DNA of 64,000 bases from Atlanticothrix silvestris CENA357. GTDB taxonomy: Bacteria; Cyanobacteriota; Cyanobacteriia; Cyanobacteriales; Nostocaceae. The stretch spans positions 39,270 to 103,269 of the forward strand of contig NZ_JAECZB010000075.1 of assembly GCF_016056295.1 (NCBI RefSeq), read 5' to 3'. Both the position numbers and the translations under genes were made by a program. This document shows, one piece after another, positions 35,140-43,369 of the stretch. The notes under the pieces were generated by a model that did not search any database, was not told where the DNA came from, and saw only the letters and a program-made list of their open reading frames with translations. Within the stretch, counting starts at the first letter, position 1. Each line of letters opens with the position of its first letter.

Positions 35140-36705
35140 TCAGGAGACTTGACCAAATCCCCCTCCCCCAGGAGTTTCAATTACAAAAACATCCCCTGGT
35201 TTCATCTCTACTGTTGCTGTACTGCCTAAATTTTCTTCGCTTCCATTCTGACGTTGTATCCAGTTGCGCCCTACTTTCCCTGCTTCTCCACCATTTAACC
35301 CAAAGGGAGGCACAAATCTATGTCCAGAAAGAATATTGGCTGTCATAGGTTCTAGAAAACGGATGCGTCGGATAACCCCATCGCCACCTGAATGTTTTCC
35401 TTTACCGCCGCTATTAAGACGAAGACCGAAACTTTCTACCTGCACAGGATAGCGAGTTTCTAAGACTTCTGGATCAGTTAAGCGAGAGTTAGTCATGTGA
35501 GAATGAACGCCATCAGTACCATCAAAGTTAGCTCCAGCCCCAGAACCACCACAGATGGTTTCGTAATATTGATATCGCTCATTACCAAAGGTAAAATTAT
35601 TCATGGTTCCCTGAGAAGCCGCCATTACACCCAAAGCACCATATAAAGCATCGACGATAGTTTGGGATGTTTCGACATTACCTGCTACTACTGCTGCTGG
35701 ATAGATTGGGTTCAGCATACAGCCTTCGGGAATAATCATTTTTAGAGGGTTAAGACATCCAGCATTGAGGGGAATGCGATCGCTAACCAGAGTCCGAAAG
35801 ACATATAAAACTGCTGCTTGAGTCACAGCTTTGGGAGCATTGAAATTACTTTTGAGTTGGGCAGATGTTCCAGTAAAATCAATCGTGGCACTGCGATCGC
35901 TGTAATCAATAGTCACTTTAACTTGAATGCGTGCCCCATTATCCATTTCATAAATAAATGAGCCATCTTTAAGAACAGCGATCGCTTTTCTAACTGACTC
36001 TTCAGCATTAGCTTGTACAAATTGCATATAAGCTTGGACTGTCTCTAGTCCATATTTCTCAACCATTTTCAGAAGTTCTTGAACTCCTCTTTGATTGGCG
36101 GCAATTTGTGCTTTAAAATCAGTTATATTTTGGTCAGGATTACGAGCCGGATAAAAATGATTTAATAGTAATTCTCTTACTGGGCTTTCTCTGAAATTTC
36201 CCTGTTCAACCAAGAGAAAATTATCAAAAATAATTCCTTCTTCCTCTACTGTAATACTGTTGGGAGGCATGGAACCAGGAGTAATTCCACCGATATCGGC
36301 TTGGTGTCCGCGAGAAGCAACATAAAAAAGGGGAGTAGAGGATGTAGTTGTTTCCTCATTTTCCATAAACACAGGAGTAATCGCAGTCACATCAGGAAGA
36401 TGAGTTCCCCCGTTATAAGGATTATTGGATAAATATACATTTCCTGGTTTGATTGTGTTGCCCTGATCATTAATTAAACTGCGAACGCTTTCACTCATTG
36501 AGCCTAAATGTACAGGGATGTGAGGGGCATTAGCTACTAATAATCCAGAAGAGTCGAAAATAGCACAGGAGAAATCTAACCTCTCTTTGATATTGACCGA
36601 TGCTGCTGTATTTTGCAGCACAATTCCCATTTGTTCGGCGATAAATTGATAGAGATTTTTGAATATTTCTAAGCGAACGGGATCGGGTTGAAATTTTGTA
36701 TACAT
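35140..36705 (-). CDS. Hydantoinase B / oxoprolinase subunit family (HyuB)
   Basis: 521 residues covering the HyuB domain: PVRLEIFKNLYQFIAEQMG, YLSNNPYNGGTHLPDVTAI, DIGGITPGSMPP, GGDGVIRRIRFLEP, TPGGGGFG at the C-terminus. The family catalyses ATP-dependent opening of hydantoin, 5-oxoproline or acetone/acetophenone-type carboxylation with a HyuA partner. No hyuA gene lies next to it, so the partner must be elsewhere or lost. Start ATG 36705. Confidence 0.9.
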   Translation of the reverse strand: MYTKFQPDPVRLEIFKNLYQFIAEQMGIVLQNTAASVNIKERLDFSCAIFDSSGLLVANAPHIPVHLGSMSESVRSLINDQGNTIKPGNVYLSNNPYNGGTHLPDVTAITPVFMENEETTTSSTPLFYVASRGHQADIGGITPGSMPPNSITVEEEGIIFDNFLLVEQGNFRESPVRELLLNHFYPARNPDQNITDFKAQIAANQRGVQELLKMVEKYGLETVQAYMQFVQANAEESVRKAIAVLKDGSFIYEMDNGARIQVKVTIDYSDRSATIDFTGTSAQLKSNFNAPKAVTQAAVLYVFRTLVSDRIPLNAGCLNPLKMIIPEGCMLNPIYPAAVVAGNVETSQTIVDALYGALGVMAASQGTMNNFTFGNERYQYYETICGGSGAGANFDGTDGVHSHMTNSRLTDPEVLETRYPVQVESFGLRLNSGGKGKHSGGDGVIRRIRFLEPMTANILSGHRFVPPFGLNGGEAGKVGRNWIQRQNGSEENLGSTATVEMKPGDVFVIETPGGGGFGQVS

Positions 36706-36988
36706 TATTTTTTTATTGTATGATAAACAAAACCACAGAAATACGGAGATACAAGGAAAATTATCATAAATTTGAGGTTAGGATAAACAAATACGATTTA
36801 GGTTTACAATTATAGTTGCCAAAAATCCTTGTTTAAAAATATTGCAATCTGTAGGTTATTAAAGTTAGGCTAATGGTTGGTCTTGAAATGCTAAAACTAA
36901 ATCTGCACTGTACATAAATAGAAACAGTGCAGATTTAGTTGTTTCAGCAACTACTGATATTCGCTTGTAGTAAACTATGAAACGCTAT

Positions 36989-37435
36989 TTAACGCTTAAC
37001 TTGGTTAGAAATAGCTTCACCAGCTTGTGATGCACTGTCTTGTACACCACGAGCAGTTTCCTGAGTACCTTCTACATATCCTGATCCAAATTCTTTAAAG
37101 GCTTCTGCTGATTGTTCTCCAATCCTCTTCAGTCGCTCACCAGGAGAGCCTTCTGTTTCACGAGCTTCTTTATTCCATTGGCCTGTTGTTTTCGGCCTTG
37201 GGGAATCATTTTGTTGTATTTGTTCACGAACTCTTTCGCCCAAATCTTTGTTATTTTGGCTACCCAAAGTAACATTTGTTGTTAGCAATAGAGAACCAAC
37301 TAAGACAACAGCTAAAAAACGGTTTACCTGAAGTCTATTAAGTAGGGAATTGATGTAAGTCATCGTCCTAGAAATTAAATTTTTCATGCTCATATTCCAT
37401 GAATTTGTCATTGATGATTTTTTCAGATTATGCAT
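36989..37435 (-). CDS. Secreted or membrane-anchored small hydrophilic protein
   Basis: 148 residues, or 124 if the ATG at 37362 (MTYINSLLNRLQVN) is used. A signal-type helix (RFLAVVLVGSLLLTTNVTLG) precedes a charged, Gly/Gln/Ser-rich, probably disordered segment (GYVEGTQETARGVQDSAS) ending in VKR. The repeating small/charged pattern resembles desiccation or envelope stress proteins; that is a guess from composition. Family not recognised. Monocistronic. Confidence 0.65.
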   Translation of the reverse strand: MHNLKKSSMTNSWNMSMKNLISRTMTYINSLLNRLQVNRFLAVVLVGSLLLTTNVTLGSQNNKDLGERVREQIQQNDSPRPKTTGQWNKEARETEGSPGERLKRIGEQSAEAFKEFGSGYVEGTQETARGVQDSASQAGEAISNQVKR

Positions 37436-37959
37436 TTAGTTGGTTAACCATAATATGTATGTCAGGAGAAATTCAACGGAATTTCTAGCAATTATCGCCT
37501 GACATTTTTAATTACTAAGTTAGGAATGCAATTTGAGAAAACCTTTACCTAACTTTAAACCAACTAGCCACTTGAACTACAAATCAACGATAACTATAAA
37601 AAAATAATGATTCTTCTAACAAAAGGCATATCTTGGTTACGAAAAAGACAGACTTATTAAAGCCACTAGAAGTAGGTATTAACGAAGAGCTTACTTATTA
37701 TGGGAGTTAATCTGTGTGAATTTACAGCTGCTTTGGCAAGGGAATGATTAGTATTCCACTTCATTAAACTGTATCTAATGTTGATGATGTTGACCTCTAC
37801 AATTTGTTTATTTCAAACCTGAAGCCCATACTCAGCAATTTGCACTACAGCTTGTCCTGGGCTTTTGATAGCTCAACAAAAAGTTTTCCTAAATGTCAAA
37901 ATTGGGGCTAAAGCCTCGTACAATAAATATCACTTATTCTTGACTCAGGAGCTGATTCT
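37436..37959. other. 524-bp intergenic region upstream of ccmK3
   Basis: Divergent spacer. No ORF above noise. A ribosome-site-like TCAGGAG lies 9 bases before the ccmK3 ATG. Just upstream, GCTAAAGCCTCGTACAAT (37907) and a similar GCGAAGCTTCGTACAATTAA (38296) precede both ccmK genes, so the two leaders share a short repeat. Confidence 0.5.
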
Positions 37960-38271
37960 ATGCCAATGGCGGTTGGCGTAATTGAAACTTTAGGTTTTCC
38001 TAGTGTGTTAGCTTCGGCAGATGCAATGGTGAAATCTGCCGCAGTCACGCTGGTATATTATGGTATAGCGGAAAGCGGCCGCTTAATAGTCGCTGTCCGG
38101 GGACATGTTGCTGAAGTCAGAACAGCTGTCGAAGCTGGAATTGCTGCTGGGGAAGAGGTAAAGGCTGGTACAGTAATCACTCATTACATAGTGCCTAATC
38201 CTCCAGAAAATGTGGAAACCATCTTACCAATCCACTTCACTGAAAAATCTGAACCTTTCAGTATGTTCTAA
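37960..38271 (+). CDS. ccmK3: Carboxysome shell protein CcmK3-type
   Basis: 103 residues, one BMC domain (AVGVIETLGFPSVLASADAM, GHVAEVRTAVEAGIAAGE). Pairs with the following ccmK at 79 bp. The two-gene satellite locus away from the main ccm cluster is the usual ccmK3-ccmK4 arrangement. Where CcmK1/2/4 proteins show a KIGS-type pore loop, this protein has IAESGR (around residue 43), a typical CcmK3 deviation. CcmK3 is thought to form mixed hexamers with CcmK4 and tune shell permeability. Confidence 0.9.
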   Translation: MPMAVGVIETLGFPSVLASADAMVKSAAVTLVYYGIAESGRLIVAVRGHVAEVRTAVEAGIAAGEEVKAGTVITHYIVPNPPENVETILPIHFTEKSEPFSMF

Positions 38272-38356
38272 GCAAATTCGTCATTAAAATTGGTAGCGAA
38301 GCTTCGTACAATTAATTTGTAGCGCCACATAGGTTTATTCATACAGGAGATTGTTA

Positions 38357-38707
38357 ATGTCACTACAAGCCGTTGGAGCACTTGAGACTAAGGGATTTCC
38401 CGCTGTACTAGCAGCAGCAGATGCAATGGTGAAAGCTGGTCGAGTCACCCTAGTTGGTTATATCAGAGTAGGTAGTGCCCGTTTTACAGTCAATATTCGC
38501 GGTGATGTTTCTGAAGTAAAAACCGCTATGGCTGCTGGTGTTGAAGCCGCAGAAAATGTTTATGGCGGTACTTTGGAATCTTGGGTGATTATCCCCCGTC
38601 CCCATGAAAACGTTGAAGCTGTTCTGCCAATTGCTTATACTGAACAAGTTCAACAGTATCGAGAATCTGTGGAAAACCCCATCGTTAGATCATCGAATGG
38701 GCGATAA
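38357..38707 (+). CDS. ccmK4: Carboxysome shell protein CcmK4-type
   Basis: 116 residues from ATG 38357 ([20 protein letters not shown]); ribosome site CAGGAGA 6 bases upstream; a TTG two codons earlier is unlikely. BMC domain with pore region RVGSARF, then [20 protein letters not shown] and [17 protein letters not shown]. Forms hexamers in the beta-carboxysome shell that holds Rubisco and carbonic anhydrase. Co-transcribed with ccmK3. Confidence 0.92.
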   Translation: MSLQAVGALETKGFPAVLAAADAMVKAGRVTLVGYIRVGSARFTVNIRGDVSEVKTAMAAGVEAAENVYGGTLESWVIIPRPHENVEAVLPIAYTEQVQQYRESVENPIVRSSNGR

Positions 38708-38941
38708 AGTTAGATTCATTTAGTTATTCAACAAAAGTCAAAAGTCTACCATTTAACCCTCGATTTTTGACTATCAAATTTTTGTAAGATGCAATGTCGA
38801 GATTAAAGAGTCATTTAATGGAACTGAACACAGCAAGCTGATTCAGCAAATTTAGTGAACTATTATGAACAACTCGTTTATCAAGTTTAACTTCAACTAA
38901 TACCACACTTTGTTAGTTAAACTTTCAATCGAATTTCTTAC

Positions 38942-39073
38942 TTAAAATAGTACCCGTAATACCATTTTTAAAAGATTTACTACAAATATATTGGCTGTAT
39001 ACACGTAAATTCGTAGAATTATTGCCATGTATTTGTAGTATGTATTGGTGAAATGGTATCAGGGTACTTTTAA
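38942..39073. mobile_element. 132-bp foldback (MITE-like) element
   Basis: Long imperfect inverted repeat. Outer arms TTAAAATAGTACCC (38942-38955) and GGGTACTTTTAA (39062-39073), next ATACCATTT (38959-38967) and AAATGGTAT (39051-39059), next ACTACAAATA...TTGGC (38979-38995) and GCCA...TATTTGTAGT (39024-39039). The pairing runs through most of the element. No transposase frame. Size and layout fit a miniature inverted-repeat element or a structured RNA. Confidence 0.6.
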
Positions 39074-39156
39074 ATTTTCAACAGCTTCTTCAGGAGTATC
39101 GTCTATATCTATTCATTGCATTTTACTCCCATAAGTGGGAAGGATGGTGTTGAATT

Positions 39157-39240
39157 ATTCCACCCAATACATTATCTAAACAATATAGAAAGCTTACAAG
39201 CATTGACTTTCTATTTTTTATGACTAAAAATGGGTGGAAT
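39157..39240. repeat. 84-bp nested inverted repeat with internal hairpin and T run
   Basis: Outer arms ATTCCACCCAAT (39157-39168) and AATGGGTGGAAT (39229-39240), 11 of 12 paired. Inside, ATAGAAAG (39185-39192) pairs with CTTTCTAT (39207-39214), followed by TTTTTA, which looks like a weak plus-strand terminator. Located in the 924-bp gap between ccmK4 and hetZ. Confidence 0.6.
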
Positions 39241-39631
39241 GGTGTTAAAGAAGGAAATTCCTCAAAATTCCGTTAATTCCACAGTTAAATACCTAGTAAG
39301 TGAAACTTATATATACAAAACAACGTCCAGATGGAAGTGAATCATAATTCATGTCTCCAAGCAGGTGCAAAATGACAGCTTTTCCAGATTTTTCTATAAG
39401 ATTACTTACCCCATCTATCCAAGTGTAGATAGTCGCTATGTGTTGCTAAAACTTAAGTTTACAAATATTCAAAATTTACACACATTTAGGCAAATCCCCT
39501 AAGAAGCTTAATTTCTAGCGCTCAAAGATTAAAACTAAAAACAGCAATATGCAAAAATTTGCATAAAGTTAGTCAATAAAGACGTAATAACAATGTGATC
39601 GCTGAGATGTATTCATGAGAACAACAGACTT
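39241..39631. promoter_or_regulatory. Upstream region of hetZ
   Basis: About 390 bp directly before hetZ, expected from work in Anabaena to contain HetR- and development-dependent promoter elements. I could not match a HetR-binding inverted repeat with confidence. No ORF is present. Confidence 0.4.
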
Positions 39632-40855
39632 GTGGACAAATGTCAGCTAATAAGTTGTGTACGAGCAATGGGGGTTGTGATGCAAACTTTAAAACAGGGT
39701 TTCGAGGAGCGCAATCTCGCTATGGTAACGGAAGCAGAAAAACTAGCACAATATTGGCAAAAGCGATTAGCTGCTGAATGTCCCGAACAAAGTGTCGCAA
39801 CTAGAGAAGGCATTATTCTCTGGCTACTGGGACGTGATTTAAGACGGTTTGATCTGCTCAACCCTAAAGAACTCGATATTGCCAAGCAAGCAATGGAATA
39901 TCGCTGGAGAATTTTACATCAACGTTACTTGGGCATTGGGCGAGAACGTGCTTATCGTAACCTAATTAATCGACTGGGGAGTGTAGTCTCACTACGGAAT
40001 AAAATTCAGACTTGGGTTTCACTGAGCCGCGATCGCCAGCGTAGTGTGATGGATGTACTACAAGAAGTGCTGCAAGAGTTACTACAAAACGACACTTACA
40101 TGCAGCAGCAAATGGCTTGCATTGCTGAACTAACAACCGATAAGCGACTACGAGATACTCTACTGTTTGCGAGCATAGAAGAGTATGCTTTGCGACCAGT
40201 ACGTAATCAACCGCTGTTAGCATATCGTTTTGTCAACTACTTACGTCGCACTCAGCGTGGCGGTTTAACTCAAGTACCAGGTAGCGACTTAGTAAGACTA
40301 GTTTCTGAAGAAATTCTCACAGATGATAATGAGAATCGGGTGAACTTGGTAGATAATCAGGCGATCGCAGAATATCAAGAAGCACAACAATTAGAAGAAC
40401 AACAAGTACTGCGACAGACAGTACAAAAGGAATTTGCTGATTATTTACACGAAAATCTGGGCGCAGATGCAGTAGAGTGGCTGCGTCTGTATCTCCAAGG
40501 CAAATCCCAAGATGAAATCGCCAAAAAACTAAATAAGCCCATTAAAGAAATCTACCGTTTACGCGAAAAAATTAGTTACCATGCGGTACGCGTCTTTGCT
40601 CTTAAAGGTAAACCGGAACTCGTAGATAACTGGTTGTCGATTTCCTTGCAAGAGAATAATTTGGGGCTAACACAAATGCAATGGCAGAAACTTTATGAAA
40701 AATTAACACCCGTTGGACGGCAGATCCTAGATTTACGCAAAGCAGGCGAATCCATAGAAGCAGCAGCCCAACAGTTACAACTTAAAACCCATCAAGCTAT
40801 GGGTGAATGGACTAAAGTTTACCTTGCAGCTCAATCATTGAGAATTCAAGAATGA
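39632..40855 (+). CDS. hetZ: Heterocyst differentiation protein HetZ
   Basis: 407 residues from GTG 39632; ATGs at 39668 and 39680 are alternatives. The sequence matches my knowledge of Anabaena HetZ (about 400 residues): EGIILWLLGRDLRRFD, EYRWRILHQRYLGIGRERAYRNLI, a helical middle, and a C-terminal helix-turn-helix-like region (KSQDEIAKKLNKPIKEIYRLREKI). HetZ acts early in heterocyst development, downstream of or alongside HetR, and binds DNA. The neighbour patU confirms the call. Confidence 0.9.
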   Translation: MDKCQLISCVRAMGVVMQTLKQGFEERNLAMVTEAEKLAQYWQKRLAAECPEQSVATREGIILWLLGRDLRRFDLLNPKELDIAKQAMEYRWRILHQRYLGIGRERAYRNLINRLGSVVSLRNKIQTWVSLSRDRQRSVMDVLQEVLQELLQNDTYMQQQMACIAELTTDKRLRDTLLFASIEEYALRPVRNQPLLAYRFVNYLRRTQRGGLTQVPGSDLVRLVSEEILTDDNENRVNLVDNQAIAEYQEAQQLEEQQVLRQTVQKEFADYLHENLGADAVEWLRLYLQGKSQDEIAKKLNKPIKEIYRLREKISYHAVRVFALKGKPELVDNWLSISLQENNLGLTQMQWQKLYEKLTPVGRQILDLRKAGESIEAAAQQLQLKTHQAMGEWTKVYLAAQSLRIQE

Positions 40856-41099
40856 GTAGATTGACTACTGAGTCTGGGGGTGATGGCGATCGCATACCCA
40901 AACATCCCTGGACAACTATCACCAAGCTAAACATTTTTGATTGTGGACTAGGGATAAATCCTCAATCCACAATCCCGCAAAAACCCTTTATTTACTGGTA
41001 GTTAATTTAACCCTTAAGAAGACAACAAAGTATCTTTATTTACTGGTAACTAAAACTAGACCAAAATAAAATATAAGGAAACCCCAAAAAATCAAACCT

Positions 41100-42344
41100 A
41101 TGTCGTCTTCAGAGGGTAAATCAACTGATATCGGAGCAAGTGGGCAGCAAGTACTATCTAACACTTCAACAAATTGGGAGCAAGAACACGAACACCAAGA
41201 AATATTTAAGTTAATTGATAGCCTCTTGTCCTTTGAAGCTTGTTTATACCACCAGATTGTGCCCTTTAGATTAAAAGACAACGAGTTACTGCTAGGTATA
41301 GTTCATCCCCAAGATAGTGGAGCGTTAGATTACGTAAGTCGCATATTGACTTATATCAATTGCACAATGGTGACTCAAGAGATTGCCATTGACACCCATC
41401 GCATCATACTTTCAGCTTATCTCAACCATAAAAATACATTCTGCCCAGATGTAAAACAAGTCAATCAACTAAAAGCGAACTCAACCCCAGAAAATAGTAC
41501 AAACAATATTGTCGAGAATCTGATTCACTCTGCAACCGCCTTATCAAAGCAAAATCAGCAACTACAATCGAATGTAGCTCAGATACAAACCCCTCAATAT
41601 TCTGAGCAAACAGCAAATCTTCCCCCAACCCTCCATCCAGATAACTTTAAGACCCTGTCTCCTCCTCTCAACGAGCAGAAAGAAGAAGATAACTCCAAGG
41701 TAGTATCCCCTAACCAATTAACTGTTTTGCAGCTGCAAGTTCCAGAACTATTCAATCCAATTGAAATGCTGCCAACATTACCACCCAAAAAATTACTACA
41801 AGAATTGCTGGGACGAGTACTAGGTGGAGGAATTGGCCGCTTATATTTGGAAAGACAACCTTACGAAGGCAGGATACTCTGGAGTGACAATGGTGTCTTG
41901 CAATCTGTACTCGAAAACTTGCCTCTCTCGGTTTTTCAAGGCGTGCTGAATGAATTGAAGCGATTTGCGGCTTTGCCTGTCACCAGATTTGCAGAACCGA
42001 AACAAGTAGAGAAAGAATGCTTGTATCAACAAAATCGTTTGTTATTACGCCTGCGTGTGATGCCAGGAATGTATGGTGAAGAAGCTACATTACAAGTACT
42101 GCGGGGAGCAGCATTAAAGTTTTATCAGCAACAACAGTTGGCCGGTCTAAGCCGAGATGCTTTAGGAATTTCTCAGCAACTCAGTTTCAAGTTACGCGAA
42201 CTCCATCAACGACTCCTCCTCAATCCCAACCCCAGGTCTGAGCAAATAGAAGCTTTAACTACCCTCAATCAACTAGTAGATCATTTAGAGCAACAGATAA
42301 AAATAGTAACAGCAAATAACCAGTCATCAGCAGACATTGAATAA
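41100..42344 (+). CDS. patU: Heterocyst pattern protein PatU, undivided
   Basis: 414 residues. N-terminal ~100 residues resemble the GspE/MshE N-domain (LIDSLLSFEACLYHQIVPFRL, LLLGIVHPQDSGALDYV). A Gln/Ser/Pro-rich linker follows (~120-215), then a conserved C-terminal domain (LPPKKLLQELLGRVLGGGIGRLYLER, LRLRVMPGMYGEEATLQVLRG) and a coiled tail. In Anabaena PCC 7120 the gene is split into patU5 and patU3; here it is one continuous frame as in Nostoc punctiforme. PatU3 affects heterocyst pattern and interacts with HetZ. It follows hetZ by 244 bp. Confidence 0.87.
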   Translation: MSSSEGKSTDIGASGQQVLSNTSTNWEQEHEHQEIFKLIDSLLSFEACLYHQIVPFRLKDNELLLGIVHPQDSGALDYVSRILTYINCTMVTQEIAIDTHRIILSAYLNHKNTFCPDVKQVNQLKANSTPENSTNNIVENLIHSATALSKQNQQLQSNVAQIQTPQYSEQTANLPPTLHPDNFKTLSPPLNEQKEEDNSKVVSPNQLTVLQLQVPELFNPIEMLPTLPPKKLLQELLGRVLGGGIGRLYLERQPYEGRILWSDNGVLQSVLENLPLSVFQGVLNELKRFAALPVTRFAEPKQVEKECLYQQNRLLLRLRVMPGMYGEEATLQVLRGAALKFYQQQQLAGLSRDALGISQQLSFKLRELHQRLLLNPNPRSEQIEALTTLNQLVDHLEQQIKIVTANNQSSADIE

Positions 42345-42544
42345 CAATGCTGTCAGTAAAACCGCTGATTTCGATCTTATCCATAATTGTTATGTTGTAA
42401 TGGCATACCAGAACTATTTATTTGAATATTTTTGGTTTGATTTTAAACATTTGAATTACGTATTTTTACTAAAAAACAGTTATATAACTTATAGTAAATA
42501 ACTGAATTTTCCACTTCCAAATTCATTAATTTTGCAGATATCTC

Positions 42545-43228
42545 ATGCAGACTGAGGTTTTTAGTGAACTTTTCCCCTTACTGAGTACAGCCAACCCACA
42601 AACCTTGGAATGGCTGCTTAACGTTGCAATTGAACATGAATATCCAGTTGGGCGAGCTGTGCTAATGGAAGATGCCTGGGGTAACGCTGTTTACTTTGTG
42701 GTTTCTGGCTGGGTTAAAGTCCGACGCACCTCTGGAGATGATTCTGTAGCTATTGCAATTTTGGGTCGGGGTGATTTTTTTGGAGAAATGGCAATTTTGG
42801 ATGAATCCCCGCGTTCAACCGATGTTATTGCCCTTTCGCCAGTCAAGTTACTTAGCATTTCTAGAGAACGTTTTATTCAAATCCTGTTCAAAGACCCGCA
42901 GCTACATCACCGGATGCTGCAGCTGATGGTGCGACGATTACGGCAGATTAACCAGCGCTTGCAAATCAGAACTTCTCCCCCAGCTGTCAAACTTGCTCAT
43001 ACTCTAGTAAGTTTGGGTGAAAGCTATGGGTTAGAATCAGATAAAGGCAGAGAAATTTTTAATATTCCTTTCAAAGATTTGGCAGAGGTGACAGAAATTG
43101 GCGTGGAAGAAACCACCAAAATCATGGAAAAACTACATGAAAAAGGTTGGATTGCAATTGACAGCGCCAACGACATCATTTACCTAATCAATTTCAAACA
43201 GTTGTTTAATTTGGCTGGTAAAGTCTAA
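42545..43228 (+). CDS. CRP/FNR-family regulator
   Basis: 227 residues. Residues ~25-125 are a cyclic-nucleotide-binding-type domain (GWVKVRRTSGDDSVAIAILGRGDFFGEMAILDESPRST). Residues ~145-220 hold a winged helix-turn-helix (IPFKDLAEVTEIGVEETTKIMEKL). The phosphate-binding loop GEMAILDESPRS matches cAMP-binding proteins more than NtcA. In Anabaena a regulator follows patU at the same spot, so the block is conserved. Target genes unknown. Confidence 0.88.
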   Translation: MQTEVFSELFPLLSTANPQTLEWLLNVAIEHEYPVGRAVLMEDAWGNAVYFVVSGWVKVRRTSGDDSVAIAILGRGDFFGEMAILDESPRSTDVIALSPVKLLSISRERFIQILFKDPQLHHRMLQLMVRRLRQINQRLQIRTSPPAVKLAHTLVSLGESYGLESDKGREIFNIPFKDLAEVTEIGVEETTKIMEKLHEKGWIAIDSANDIIYLINFKQLFNLAGKV

Positions 43229-43288
43229 ATCAGTGTGGGGTGTTTAGTGCTGAAATGTGGAGTTTTGAGTGCTGAGTCCAAAGTTTTT

Positions 43289-43350
43289 TGCTACTGACTA
43301 TTGACTATTGACTATTAACAACTATTGACTATTAACTATCGACTCAGAAT
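43289..43350. repeat. Short tandem repeats (STRR type)
   Basis: TACTGACTATTGACTATTGA then TATTAACAACTATTGACTATTAACTATCGA: heptamer ACTATTG/ACTATTA units between the CRP-type gene and the M61 peptidase gene. Confidence 0.85.
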
Positions 43351-43369
43351 TTATCACTCCTAACTACCG

